A DNA stretch of 64,000 nucleotides from Roseibium sp. HPY-6 (GTDB lineage Bacteria; Pseudomonadota; Alphaproteobacteria; Rhizobiales; Stappiaceae). The position numbers were made by a program, and so were the translations under genes. The stretch covers positions 2,897,793 to 2,961,792 of the forward strand of contig NZ_JBEWCD010000002.1 of assembly GCF_040530035.1 (NCBI RefSeq), read 5' to 3'. This document shows positions 35,146-44,616 of this stretch, in pieces (position 1 is the stretch's first letter; every line of letters starts with the position of its first letter). The notes under the pieces are model-generated. The model made no database searches. It worked only from the letters and a program-made list of their open reading frames with translations, and was not told the DNA's origin.

Positions 35146-35895
35146 CTAAGTGTGATTAACACTTGTCCAATCGCTTCGATCGGGAACTTCAAAAGGTTTG
35201 AATGAAGACCAGCTACGCGCATCGGGGGCGACCTTTCTGAGAACCGCGATGTCTGGGACAGGCTGATAGGCAATTTGATAGTCTGGACGGTTGGCGCGTA
35301 TGTAATTCAGGACTGTTTCAATGGCAGGAAAAGCTGCATCGTCCAGGACAATGTATCCATGGTGTGCACAAAGAAGGTCTGAGAGGGCGAAGTCCGTCAT
35401 CACGTTTTCGAACTGATGTCCACCGTCGATGAAGATAAGTCCGGCTTTGCCTTGCCCACGGGTCTTGAGTATTTGACCAAGTGCGATTTCAGAACGTTCC
35501 CAGATCCGTTGAAACTTGGGTCCGAACTCCTGTTCAAGGTAATCCTGGACGATTTCCCCATCTAGTCTGCTAATGCCCCACGGGTCGAGGATCAGGTGTT
35601 CAAAATTTCGTCCCGTCGACCTCCTTGTCCCTAGAATTACAGTGGCGGATGAACCCATGCCGAAGCCAATTTCAATCGAAAGTTCCGCTTCGCAATGCTG
35701 GCAAAGAAAGGCAAGCAACGCTGCTTTTTCGGGCGAAAAAATCATTCGTTCCAAATCCGCTTTTCGGCCGTCATCGGCCACAAAAGACTTTTGTGCCGTG
35801 GCCTGCGAATATCTCCTGACCGGCTCGATGGTTTCCGACAAAAGCTTGAAGTTTGCGACCAGTTCGCTTTCGCTTGGAAGTTCAAGTCGCTGCAT
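35146..35895 (-). CDS. Class I SAM-dependent methyltransferase-like protein
   Basis: A 249-residue protein of the Methyltransf_24 type. The SAM-binding glycine motif is LSIEIGFGMGSSATVIL (near residue 73), followed by DPWGISR, the acidic LIFIDGGHQFENVMTDFAL and a C-terminal half with IVLDDAAFPAIETVLNYI. Homologues act on O- or N-positions of sugars and small molecules, but no substrate can be read. It stands between a transposase remnant and a gene-poor stretch, suggesting it may be part of an acquired island. Confidence 0.72.
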   Translation of the reverse strand: MQRLELPSESELVANFKLLSETIEPVRRYSQATAQKSFVADDGRKADLERMIFSPEKAALLAFLCQHCEAELSIEIGFGMGSSATVILGTRRSTGRNFEHLILDPWGISRLDGEIVQDYLEQEFGPKFQRIWERSEIALGQILKTRGQGKAGLIFIDGGHQFENVMTDFALSDLLCAHHGYIVLDDAAFPAIETVLNYIRANRPDYQIAYQPVPDIAVLRKVAPDARSWSSFKPFEVPDRSDWTSVNHT

Positions 35896-36317
35896 TGGCT
35901 GCTATCCCGATCAGTTTCTAAACCCAATAGGTCTAAGGCTATCACATTGACCTACGGAGTTTTGGTCGCGACCTCTGAAACGGATCCGAATTGCGTAGAA
36001 GTTTTGTGTGCATTTCTAGTAAGAGAGGCGTGTCTCGATGCCGAATAATGGTAGACGATCAGATCGGGTTTGCGTTGAGGCAGGCAGAATCTGACACGAC
36101 GATTGGCGAAAGTTCTTAGTAAAATCAATCGGGAAAAACCGTGATTACCCCTGGACTGGGGGGGAAGTAAGTTCAACAAAGCAATGCGCTGCTCCTACCT
36201 GCCGGAGCGCTAGCCCTTTAAATTTTACAGCCCGGACAATATCACCGAAAGCAGTTACTGTCGGATCAGACCAACATCAACATGCCGATTGTGTTTCAAA
36301 GCCAAGGGTTCGTTGAA
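35896..36317. other. Intergenic region
   Basis: About 420 bases upstream of the methyltransferase gene and downstream of a small gene read the other way round. No coding region with a ribosome site, RNA gene or strong hairpin was recognised. An isolated G-run lies near 36158-36166. Confidence 0.4.
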
Positions 36318-36551
36318 TCAGTGCAGGCTCAGGAGAACCTCAAGGTCGCGCTCGCTCAGCCGCGCCATCAGTTTGCGCTGATCGGCATTCAGGATATCGC
36401 CTTCGGATATCATGCGGCGAACCATCCGCGCAACGTGGCTTGTCGGTTGATAGTATAGCTCAGGGACTTCACGGCCCAGTTCTTCAACGAGCTGACGCAA
36501 AAGGACCTTTTGCTTCTCCGCGTCGGTTTCGGATTTCTTGTCCTGAAGCAT
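36318..36551 (-). CDS. Small hypothetical protein, charged helical
   Basis: A 77-residue protein starting MLQDKKSETDAEKQKVLLRQLVEELGREVPELYY, rich in charged residues and predicted helical, with ARMVRRMISEGDILNADQRKLMARLSERDLEVLLSLH at its end (positions ~41-77). The ATG at 36551 follows AGGTC. No family is recognised; it could be a small DNA-binding or regulatory protein, but there is no clear HTH. Confidence 0.45.
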   Translation of the reverse strand: MLQDKKSETDAEKQKVLLRQLVEELGREVPELYYQPTSHVARMVRRMISEGDILNADQRKLMARLSERDLEVLLSLH

Positions 36552-36849
36552 GCGTGACCTGCGTTTGTCGAATGATAAAACAAATAGGGCGCGCACCGGT
36601 CAAGTGAAGCATCCTGGACGCTGATTGGTGATGGAAACAGGTTTGTAAGACGACGTCACAGCATACGAACATGGCACCTTCCATGTGCGTCGCGAGTTTT
36701 TCTTTCGAGAACAAAGCGGAGTTGCTTTTCCGGGTCAAAAATCGGCCGGACCGCCTGTGTCTGAAGACCGATCTTGACCCCAAAACATACGACACCTAGC
36801 CTTTCCCAACGTCAGCGTTACAAGACCATTCGACCGGAGGCAGGCGCTT

Positions 36850-37542
36850 ATGGGTTTTTCTCATTGCGGACATTGGAAGATCTTTGTCATTGCGGTCTTC
36901 GGTGTGTTCATGTCCGCTCCGCTCATGGCTGGCGACGGCGGTCTTGCCCCTGGTTTACAAAAAACACCAAACGAGGGAGGCCCCCGGCGCTTCGAGGTCG
37001 CGACCATCAAGGCGGCGCTTCACGAGGCGCCATCGAGCGGTTCAAAACTCATTGATACCGTTGAGCAGGGCACAGTGTTCTTGAACATGGGATGCGATGG
37101 ATCGGCTGACCAGACCTGGTGCGCGGTTCGACCTTTCAGGGGCGGGGCGAAGGGCTACATCAGGTCGAGCGATCTGCAAGCCGCGCGCGGTCCGGACGGC
37201 AACGTCCCGGTGGGCGAAGACACCAGCAAGGGCAGGGCAGGAAAACGGGACTTTGATGCCGAGGTAACAATCGCCTGTGCCCAGGAACGCGGTCAGGCGC
37301 TTGGAACATGCAGCGCGGCCGTTTCACGCGATGTTGGCGGCGATGCGACAATCGTGGTGACATTCGCAAACGGATTTGAACGCAAACTCTATTTTGTTCA
37401 TGGGGAATTCGTGAGAGCCAGTGCGACCATGTCTGGCGTTGGCAGAGACATTGATTGGCGCCTGCAGAACGGTGTCCATATGGTGCGGGTCGACGATCAG
37501 CGTTTTGAACTGCCGGACCCATTCGTCTTTCAAAGGCAGTAG
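36850..37542 (+). CDS. Secreted SH3b-domain-like hypothetical protein
   Basis: A 230-residue protein with a Sec signal peptide (hydrophobic WKIFVIAVFGVFMSAPLMA) and a bacterial SH3-like domain: ATIKAALHEAPSSGSKLIDTVEQGTVFLNMGC, then WCAVRPFRGGAKGYIRSSDL (residues ~53-112). The C-terminal ~100 residues form an unassigned domain with two Cys. SH3b domains bind peptidoglycan or metals. It is likely periplasmic. A GGAGG lies 10 bases upstream of the ATG. Convergent with the sugar dehydrogenase gene. Confidence 0.65.
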   Translation: MGFSHCGHWKIFVIAVFGVFMSAPLMAGDGGLAPGLQKTPNEGGPRRFEVATIKAALHEAPSSGSKLIDTVEQGTVFLNMGCDGSADQTWCAVRPFRGGAKGYIRSSDLQAARGPDGNVPVGEDTSKGRAGKRDFDAEVTIACAQERGQALGTCSAAVSRDVGGDATIVVTFANGFERKLYFVHGEFVRASATMSGVGRDIDWRLQNGVHMVRVDDQRFELPDPFVFQRQ

Positions 37543-37592
37543 TTTTGCGGTACGGCGGCGCCCGTGGGCACCACCGATTGTTGTTGCCAGGT

Positions 37593-38861
37593 TCAGGGTG
37601 TAATCTTGTGGATCATACCTTCGTCAACAGCTGCATAAAGACTGCCGTCGGGTCCCAGCACCAGTGACCGGAACCTGCCGGCCTCCATAGGAAGTGTCAT
37701 TTCGGTGATATCCGTCACCTCTGTTCCGTCTTCGGTAAGCTGCAGGACATCGATACGCTGACCCAGCGGCGTGCCACCGAAACCGATCCCCATGAGGCCA
37801 ACGACCATTGCGCCGTTCCAGTCGCCCCAGGCGTCGCCTTCAAGGAATGCTGCCGAGGATGTACCTTGTGACCAGCCATTGTTATTCCAGATAGGAGGCA
37901 TTGCGCCCGGATAGGTTTCAAAGTCAGTCATCGGCATCCAGGATGCTCGCGCGAACCTGTTTTCGCCAACCATCTGGTTCGGGCTGTATCCGCAATAATC
38001 GTCCGGGCAATCACCGCGTCCGGCCATGTTTGGTCTTGGATCCCAGCCTGCGTTTCCGCCGTTGCGAAGCACGGTGACTTCATCTGAATGCCAGGGGCCG
38101 TGTTCAGCGGCAATCGGGGTGCCTGTTCCTGGATGGAATGCGATACCCTGGACGTTTCTGTGCCCGTAGGTATAGGTCCGCTTGTCGAACCCGACGGGAG
38201 GTGTGTTTTCAGCCGCTGCGGTACCGTCTGTGTCGATACGCAGAACCTTGCTTCCCATCATGGTCGGGCTTTGTGGAACCTGACCGTTATGTGTGTCACC
38301 CGTGGTTAGGTAGAGATAGCCATCGTCAGGATTGAATCGGACCCTTCCGCCATTGTGCGCGCCCGGTCCACCGAACGGATGATCCGATGCCTTCATCTTG
38401 TAAGGCACATCATCGACGATATCCGTGCGGCCTGACACGTTGGAAAAGTCGTCGCTGACCTCAAGCCGCATCAAGCGGTTGGTGTGCGGGTCAGACATGT
38501 TGGACGTGGAATAAACGTATATGCGGCGGTTGTTGGCGAAATTCGGATCAACGGCAACGCCCATCATTCCTGCCTGGCCTTCGCAGAAAAGGTCGTCAGC
38601 GGCAGAGGCGTAGCCCTCAGACCCACCCATGCCGAGAAGTGCCTTGGTTTCACCGGGCGGCAGCAGCACCGAAAGACCTTTGCATTTTTCGGTATAGAAC
38701 ATCGTCCCATCGTCAAGGAACGCCATGTCCCACGGGTTTTCCAGGTCGTCAAGTACAAGCGTATGCTGGAGGCTGGTGGTGTTTTGCGCAAAGACTGGGG
38801 TAGAGATAACTGTAACGCTCATCAGAAGCGCCATAAGACTGGTGACATTCCCAACTATCAT
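37593..38861 (-). CDS. PQQ-type soluble aldose dehydrogenase-like protein
   Basis: A 422-residue periplasmic protein with a Sec signal peptide (LMALLMSVTVISTPVFA) and a GSDH six-bladed beta-propeller: VLDDLENPWDMAFLDDGTMFYTEKC, GQAGMMGVAVDPNFANNRRIYV, HNGGRVRFNPDDGYLYLTTGD, TYGHRNVQGIAFHPGTG, EHGPWHSDEVTVLRNGGNAGWD. The last motifs match the soluble aldose dehydrogenase (Asd/YliI) family with a PQQ and calcium site. It oxidises sugars in the periplasm. Several Cys in the CPDDYCGY region are not usual for E. coli homologues. The start follows GGGAGGAAAC. Confidence 0.82.
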   Translation of the reverse strand: MIVGNVTSLMALLMSVTVISTPVFAQNTTSLQHTLVLDDLENPWDMAFLDDGTMFYTEKCKGLSVLLPPGETKALLGMGGSEGYASAADDLFCEGQAGMMGVAVDPNFANNRRIYVYSTSNMSDPHTNRLMRLEVSDDFSNVSGRTDIVDDVPYKMKASDHPFGGPGAHNGGRVRFNPDDGYLYLTTGDTHNGQVPQSPTMMGSKVLRIDTDGTAAAENTPPVGFDKRTYTYGHRNVQGIAFHPGTGTPIAAEHGPWHSDEVTVLRNGGNAGWDPRPNMAGRGDCPDDYCGYSPNQMVGENRFARASWMPMTDFETYPGAMPPIWNNNGWSQGTSSAAFLEGDAWGDWNGAMVVGLMGIGFGGTPLGQRIDVLQLTEDGTEVTDITEMTLPMEAGRFRSLVLGPDGSLYAAVDEGMIHKITP

Positions 38862-39425
38862 TGTTTCCTCCCATTTATTTGCTTTTGTCCGATGTGATAT
38901 CGCAACGCGTTTGCAGCGTTTCTCAGACGTTAGAGAGGTTAGGCTTTAATTGAAGTTGTATCAAATAAAATTACCCTACGTAAGTAGCGCTTACCAATTG
39001 ACCATTAATTAGTTAATTTCAATTAACTTAGCGATAAATAAAGAAAAGGAAAGTAATGGACTGCATTCTCAAAGCATTGAGTTTCTGTGCAATGCCAGCT
39101 AAGGCGTGCCGACTTCGAAATTTCAGCCTTAAGAGAACAAGATGGCGCGTCGACAAAGTGGATGGGCCGCTACATGGCGAGCTTGGTTGGGGCTGGATGG
39201 CTTATTTTGCGCGGATCGGTGGTCTGTTCCGCTGTTCCTTGTGCATGTGAGGTTTCCTATTGTCGGCGTCTGACGTCGCACGAACGATCCGCAACCGGCC
39301 ACACCGGTGTTTAGCTTGCTGCTGCCAGAACGTCCTTGTGAACGCATCCCAACCGGCTCGCGCTCGAAAAATGAGAGTTGGACGTCAGGCGCTGCCTGAG
39401 TACGCACCCAGGAAGTCTTTAAGGT
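38862..39425. other. AT-rich intergenic region
   Basis: About 560 bases between the sugar dehydrogenase start and the radical SAM gene stop. The first ~200 bases are strongly AT-rich and probably contain the promoter for the dehydrogenase. Short reading frames at 39056-39250 and 39129-39407 have no recognisable family and no good ribosome site. No RNA or repeat was identified. Confidence 0.45.
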
Positions 39426-41177
39426 CTACTTCGCGGCGACAGTTTTTCGAGCGACTTCCGGGGCACCGTGGGTGTTCGGGATTGCTTCCTTGAACACCTG
39501 AATGAGTTCCATTTCCTCTTCTTCCGCGTCGCTGGTCGGCGTCAGGGCAAGGTCGGTGTAAGCCTTTCGGTTTTCATCCGCCAATACGCGCTTTAGCGCC
39601 GGCCTGAATTTCAGGAACAAACGGGCCCAGGAAAAAGCGACGAAAGCGGCTTCGACAGCCCGTTTGGGATAGAAAATGAGCGGATGTTCAAGTTTCATCC
39701 CCGATCTGCGTTGGTTCCGGTGCTTTCGCCGAACGATACCGCATTCAAGCGGATGCACCTTTTCAATAAGGATGGCCCCGAGAAAGTGGATCATTGACGA
39801 ATAGAGTGCCTTGGTGCGCGCACCCCGCGCTGCGTCGCGTCGCAACACCGTTTCCACGTGATCGGGCGTATAAAACTGTCTCCAGCTGTCAAAATAGACC
39901 TGTTCCCACTCCTGTTCCGTCATTTTCGGATGATGTGTGACCCGGTGATTGAGGTCGTATTTGTTGAAATCCGGATCCATCCAGACGCCCTTGGAGGCAA
40001 GTACCTTGTGATCTTCCGAACCGGGAAGGGGCGTCAGAAAGAAGAACTCGATAAGGTCAAGTGGGAGCTCTTTCTTGATGATCTCGATGTTTCGGTGAAT
40101 CTTTTGAGGCGTGTCGTCCGGAAAGCCGAGAATGTAGCCGGCATAGGTTATCACGCCAGCGTCTTTCCAGGCCTGCAGCATCTTGCGGTATTCCCAGATC
40201 TTGTTTTGGCGCTTCTTTGCGGCCGTTAGAGCATCCGGATCTATGTTTTCTAGCCCTATGAATACGCGCGCACATCCGGCACGTGCAGCCTTTTCGATAA
40301 AACCGGGAAGCCGGTAGCAAAGCGTGTCGACCTGCAGCGTGAGTTTGAATTTGAGCCCCTCTTCCTCGCGAAGATAGATCAGCCGGTCGAGAATGATTTC
40401 CCAGTTCTTGTTTCTGGCAAAGTCGTCATCCGTGATGAAAAAGCGCCGGATGTTCTGCGCAGCGTTCGCGCGAATGATCTCCTCAATGTCGTCGGGGGTG
40501 CGGAAGCGGGACTTGCGCCCCTGCACATTGATGATGGTGCAGAAGGAGCATTGGAAGGGGCATCCGCGGCCCGCGTCGAAACTCGTATATGCGCCGGCCA
40601 TTTTCCGCACCGCGTCTGCCGGCAGGATCGGCTGCACCGCGCCTTCGAGATGCGGCAGGTCTTTCATGAAGTTATAGAGTGGTTTCAGCTCGCCGTTCCA
40701 GGCATCGCTCAAGAGAGCATCCATGCGCCCCTCTGCTTCACCCGCGTAAATACTGAGCCCAATTTTCTGGGCATCCAGTATTTCCTGCGGTACGTCAGGC
40801 AGCATCGCGATACTGCCTGCCGCGTGAAATCCGCCCGCTGCTACCGGTATTCCGGCGTCAATGAAGTCTTTTGCAATATCGACTGCGCGGGGGAACTGAT
40901 TGGTCTGGACCCCGACAAGTCCGACGAAGCAGCCGTCGGCTTGCTTCAAATCCCTGATGAGTTTTTTTGTTTCGACTTTTGTATTCGTCTCGTCGATGAC
41001 GTCGATTTCAATTGAAACGTCATGCCCGAGGGTTTTGCGCTCGCTGCAGTCTTTTATCAGGCCGAATACCGAAGCGAGCGAATTGGAAGGGATCGGAGCG
41101 CGCAGCCACTGGATGACATAGCCTTCATCGTCATAGTGCGAGGGCTTGATCAAAAGGACTGCAAAGCGCTTGGACAT
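39426..41177 (-). CDS. B12-binding domain radical SAM protein
   Basis: A 583-residue radical SAM protein. The N-terminal ~180 residues resemble a cobalamin-binding (B12-BD) Rossmann domain (ADGCFVGLVGVQTNQFPRAVD, IPVAAGGFHAAGSIA). The [4Fe-4S] cluster motif CxxxCxxC is GRGCPFQCSFCTII near residue 210, then the VFIGLENIDPDALTAAKKRQNK and ITYAGYILGFPDDTP segments. Such enzymes perform methylations, methylthiolations or lipid changes (HpnP/BchE-like group). The C-terminal ~130 residues are extra and unassigned. Monocistronic by context. Substrate unknown; a link to the RiPP genes downstream is possible but not shown. Confidence 0.82.
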   Translation of the reverse strand: MSKRFAVLLIKPSHYDDEGYVIQWLRAPIPSNSLASVFGLIKDCSERKTLGHDVSIEIDVIDETNTKVETKKLIRDLKQADGCFVGLVGVQTNQFPRAVDIAKDFIDAGIPVAAGGFHAAGSIAMLPDVPQEILDAQKIGLSIYAGEAEGRMDALLSDAWNGELKPLYNFMKDLPHLEGAVQPILPADAVRKMAGAYTSFDAGRGCPFQCSFCTIINVQGRKSRFRTPDDIEEIIRANAAQNIRRFFITDDDFARNKNWEIILDRLIYLREEEGLKFKLTLQVDTLCYRLPGFIEKAARAGCARVFIGLENIDPDALTAAKKRQNKIWEYRKMLQAWKDAGVITYAGYILGFPDDTPQKIHRNIEIIKKELPLDLIEFFFLTPLPGSEDHKVLASKGVWMDPDFNKYDLNHRVTHHPKMTEQEWEQVYFDSWRQFYTPDHVETVLRRDAARGARTKALYSSMIHFLGAILIEKVHPLECGIVRRKHRNQRRSGMKLEHPLIFYPKRAVEAAFVAFSWARLFLKFRPALKRVLADENRKAYTDLALTPTSDAEEEEMELIQVFKEAIPNTHGAPEVARKTVAAK

Positions 41178-41895
41178 ATTTTCCAGGCTCCGTTCTTACG
41201 CGCGTACATAAAGGAGCTTACCGACTTCTCAAGCGGCTACTTTCACGGAATGCATCGGTTACCGCAAGGGAAATTTCGCAGATCGTTTCGATCGTATCGG
41301 CCGAAGTGAACCTTCCCTGGCGGCGATACATCAATCCTGGTCTTGGGTCTTTCGTGTTAGGGCAAAGAATGTAGCCGGTAACTCCGTAACTGCGATTGGA
41401 GAGCGATACGATGGGCATGCATAAATACTTGTGCAGTGCAGTATTTTCGGCACGTTAATTTATCAACATCTTATCAACAATTGCGTAAGTGTCTGTTGAA
41501 AGCTGATGTTTCGACTGGACAGATACCGGCCAAACGAGCACCATAATACCCACTACTGGTTCGGAACCGATGGCGGTTTGGCAACCGCATAACGGCCCGG
41601 AAACCCAGTAGCCCATGCCGGAGCTGGTGAGCGTACCGTCACACGGAAATCGCGACCGGGCCTTCGGGTGCCACATGGGATACGCCGGACGCATTCACGT
41701 GAAGCGAAGGGCGTCCCGGTATTCCGGTGAACGGCGGGTTATCCGTATGATCGGCGCGAGCATGAGATCTTGTGGTTTCTTGGTCGCGGGCTGGAAGTTT
41801 CTTCGGGAGCGACCGGCCGGTGTAAAAGCGGAGAGTGTTGACGCATGGTGGCTGCTCAGCGCCATTCGTCAAAACAAAATCTTCCTTTAACGCAG

Positions 41896-41932
41896 GGGGG
41901 GCGCTGGTTACGGCCAGCGTCCTTTTTCTTTT
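41896..41932 (+). terminator. Orphan rho-independent terminator-like hairpin
   Basis: CGCTGG at 41902-41907 pairs with CCAGCG at 41914-41919 around the loop TTACGG, with additional flanking G/C pairing, followed directly by TCCTTTTTCTTTT. This is a standard plus-strand terminator form. The only frame ending just before it (41890) is not convincing, so it may end a small non-coding transcript. Confidence 0.55.
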
Positions 41933-42126
41933 GTCAGCCAAAAGAGACACATCTGTCGTCAGCGGCATGCATTGCGCGAACAGCCTGCGCCAAACATGCC
42001 TCGACACTTAAGCTGGGGCGCATGCGCCGACATTCAAAGCTGCAAAAAACTTTTCTGGGGATTGGTTTGACGCCAATGGAGAATTTACGTTCCAGGGTAT
42101 CTGGCGACACCAGACATCTACACCCG

Positions 42127-42162
42127 GAAAAACCGGTCCGCTTCGCGCGAACCGGTGTTTTG
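42127..42162 (-). terminator. Terminator-like hairpin downstream of the small CxxC gene
   Basis: ACCGGT at 42132-42137 and ACCGGT at 42151-42156 form a hairpin with extra G/C pairs in the loop arms. On the minus strand it is followed by TTTTT. It lies about 30 bases after the stop of the small gene at 42193, so it probably ends that transcript. On the plus strand it is followed by GTTTTGG. Confidence 0.55.
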
Positions 42163-42192
42163 GGTCTGTGATATTAAGGGCCTGCGCGGCGC

Positions 42193-42441
42193 TTAGGACT
42201 TTCTTTGCTCAGCGTTTGGCTGGCCCACCATAAGCGGTGTGATCTTCGTTTTGAGAATCATGTCCAGTTCCTCAGACCCATCCTCAAGCGACTGCAAGGC
42301 CATGTCGAGGCAATAGGAGCAGAAGGTGCGACCGTCCTTGTCGGCCTCTTTCTTTGTGTAGCGGATCATTCTTTTGATCGCTTCGACCGCAGGTTCCTGC
42401 TCAATTGCAGTGCGATCTGACTTACTGACTGTCTTTGACAT
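42193..42441 (-). CDS. Small CxxC hypothetical protein
   Basis: An 82-residue-class protein starting MSKTVSKSDRTAIEQEPAVEAIKRMIRYT, with a FCSYCLDMALQSLEDG motif (CxxC near residue 40) that may bind zinc or a redox centre. No family is recognised. The ATG at 42441 follows GGTGGG; an upstream in-frame start at 42495 would add 18 residues. It is divergent from the BTAD regulator gene, with about 180 bases between starts, and could be a small regulator or accessory of the RiPP locus. Confidence 0.5.
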   Translation of the reverse strand: MSKTVSKSDRTAIEQEPAVEAIKRMIRYTKKEADKDGRTFCSYCLDMALQSLEDGSEELDMILKTKITPLMVGQPNAEQRKS

Positions 42442-42621
42442 TATACTACCCACCAGTATTCGATTTTCCATTTGCAGCGAAGCTGCCGTAACCATCCACA
42501 GGAAGCATGCTGTTGCAGCGTGATATTAGCGTGATAAAGTATTGTTGTATATCGGGTTGTGTGGCATTGGCTTTTGCGTTTCTAAGCTACGGTAAACGTG
42601 TGGTTCAAATACGGGGAATTG

Positions 42622-44616
42622 ATGGCAGACGCGTACTGCTTCGCATGTCTTGGTCGCCCGTTACTCCTGGGCGAAAATGGTGAGCCCGTCGCGGTAAAAA
42701 CCCGTAAAGCCCTGGCAATTATGGGTTATTTGAGCCGCATCAACTCCATGAACTCGCCGAGGGAGAAGCTCGCGGATCTGTTGTGGAGCGGTGCTGAGAG
42801 ACCCAAGGCGATGCAGTCGCTGCGCCAGGCGTTGCGCCAACTCAAGACCGCGGAAGAAGAGGCGGGTGTTGACGCTGTCCAATCGTCAAGTGGCGACGTC
42901 AGGCTCGATCCGGAATCGTTTTCTTCGGACCTGGCTGCTTTGTTGCGGTTGCTCGAACGAGGTCAGACGGAAGATTTCCAGGAGGCCGTAGAGCTTTGGC
43001 GGGGAGACTTTCTCGCTGGTTTTGAAGACATTGATTCCGAGTTCTCCGACTGGCTACAGGTTGAGCGCGAGCGTGTGCGTTCTGAAGTCGCGACGGCAAC
43101 TTTCAGGCACCTCAATCAGATCTCAACAGCTGACGGCGGTTTGAATGCCGAGGCGGGCGCGCGATTTTTGTTGAAGGTGGATCCGGCTCTAGAAGCGGCG
43201 CACCGGGTCTTGATCAAGCTCTACCTCAAGCTTGGTCAACGTGAGCGCGCGGAGCAGCAGCTCAAAGCCTGCGAACGCGAAATGAAACTGCACCTGGATG
43301 CGGCCCCGGACCAGGAAACGGTCGCGTTGCTGATCGATGCAAATGAGAAAAAAAGTTTTTTGCAAGAACCAAGGCGACCGGGAGATGTTGCTCCGGCCAT
43401 TGCAAATCACCCTGTTTCATCCAAGGTCATTCAATTACCGTCGATATCGATCATATCGGCGTCCCTGGCAATGGCTGGCGGCAACGACGCGATACACCTG
43501 AGAGAGGAAATCGTTTCTGGATTGTCATCCTTCCGCTCGTTCGATCTTTATCAATCCGAGTATTTCGGCGAAGAAAACGCACCTGATGCTACGTTGATCG
43601 AGGGTTACGAACTTGGCAGCTATCTGCTGAGGTTCAGGCATGATGAGCGATCCAACAAAGTCGTCGTGCAATTCGAAGATCGCGCAACCGGCCAGATTGT
43701 ATTTAATGAGATCGTTGATCTGACGCTCTGGGACGGCGTGTTTCAGGCAGCAAGCCATATTGTCAGTCGGATACACTCACATTCAATATCCAGACTTCAA
43801 AACCCGGCGAACACATCGGTATTTGCCAGATGGTGCCAGGCGGAAGCGCTTTTGTGGGATTTCACGCCGCAATCTGACGAAAAAGCGATGAGGCTCCTGA
43901 ACGAGTTGGAACAAACAAACAGCTCATTTTCCAGGACTTATGCAGGAAAGGCCTCCATCGTCATGAAGCGCGAATTGCATTATCCGCTTCACGACAACAA
44001 TTTCAATCTGGACATGAATAGTCCTTTGAACCTTGCCGAAAAAGCGATCATGCTCGACCCTTGGCAAGCGGTGAACCTTCGTGTTTATGGCTGGGCATCC
44101 ATTTTGGCCAACATGCCGGACGAAGCGAAGAGAGCCTTTCAGAACGCGAGCAGATTAAGTTCTGCTGACCCTGCAAATCTGATGTCTGTTGCTGAAGGCC
44201 TGGCATTTTCTGGAGATGTTGCAGAGGCGCGGGCGATTGCGGACCGTGCGTTCTCGCTGTGTGCGTTTGTTCCGCGTGTCTTTTACGAGTATTTGGCAAA
44301 CATTTCTTTTGCTGCCGAAGACTATGAGGGTGCCATCAGACAAATTGAACGCAGTGCTGGGAATAGCGTGAGCGGACTAACGACACGAGTCGCAGCGTTG
44401 ATTTGTTCCGACCGTGAAGATGAGGCAAATCAGATACTTCAGCGATACGGTGACCATCGATCGGCGCTTTTGAAGAACTCTCCCGTCGGCACGGACAACC
44501 TCGATCTTTGGAGGACGAAGATCAACTTTTTCCAGAACACCAGGATCCGAGCGAACTTCGATAGGGGGGCAGAGGTTGTTCAAAGGTTCCTGGCGGGTGG
44601 CTCGCGCTCAGTTTAG
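42622..44616 (+). CDS. SARP/BTAD-like transcriptional regulator
   Basis: A 664-residue multidomain protein. Residues ~1-95 resemble the OmpR-type winged HTH of SARP regulators (CLGRPLLLGENGEPVAVKTRKALAIMGYL, REKLADLLWSGAE, KAMQSLRQALRQLK). Residues ~95-250 form a BTAD domain (DLAALLRLLERG, EAVELWRGDFLAGFE, RVLIKLYLKLGQRERAEQQLKACE). The C-terminal ~370 residues contain a TolB-like segment and TPR-like repeats (FARWCQAEALLWDF, LAEKAIMLDPWQAVNLRVY, AKRAFQNASRLSSADPANL). Lone SARPs often activate natural-product genes. The ATG at 42622 follows CGGGGAA; GTG at 42598 is possible. Its 3' end overlaps the convergent precursor gene by 9 bases. Confidence 0.75.
   Translation: MADAYCFACLGRPLLLGENGEPVAVKTRKALAIMGYLSRINSMNSPREKLADLLWSGAERPKAMQSLRQALRQLKTAEEEAGVDAVQSSSGDVRLDPESFSSDLAALLRLLERGQTEDFQEAVELWRGDFLAGFEDIDSEFSDWLQVERERVRSEVATATFRHLNQISTADGGLNAEAGARFLLKVDPALEAAHRVLIKLYLKLGQRERAEQQLKACEREMKLHLDAAPDQETVALLIDANEKKSFLQEPRRPGDVAPAIANHPVSSKVIQLPSISIISASLAMAGGNDAIHLREEIVSGLSSFRSFDLYQSEYFGEENAPDATLIEGYELGSYLLRFRHDERSNKVVVQFEDRATGQIVFNEIVDLTLWDGVFQAASHIVSRIHSHSISRLQNPANTSVFARWCQAEALLWDFTPQSDEKAMRLLNELEQTNSSFSRTYAGKASIVMKRELHYPLHDNNFNLDMNSPLNLAEKAIMLDPWQAVNLRVYGWASILANMPDEAKRAFQNASRLSSADPANLMSVAEGLAFSGDVAEARAIADRAFSLCAFVPRVFYEYLANISFAAEDYEGAIRQIERSAGNSVSGLTTRVAALICSDREDEANQILQRYGDHRSALLKNSPVGTDNLDLWRTKINFFQNTRIRANFDRGAEVVQRFLAGGSRSV

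Larger units (their letters stand above)
41178..42192. other. Gene-poor 1-kb region
   Basis: No convincing protein gene or recognised RNA lies here. It contains a plus-strand terminator-like hairpin without an obvious gene before it (41896-41932; listed separately) and a bidirectional hairpin near its right end (42127-42162). Open frames such as 41615-41890 (plus) and 41639-42007 (minus) show no domain and lack ribosome sites. A small RNA transcript upstream of 41896 cannot be excluded. Confidence 0.4.

Noticed and set aside
39129..39407. Possible small gene or transposase remnant
   Set aside because: No motif could be matched on either strand.
41218..41418. 66-codon minus-strand frame upstream of which no gene is seen
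   Set aside because: No Shine-Dalgarno before its ATG and no family pattern; could not be supported.
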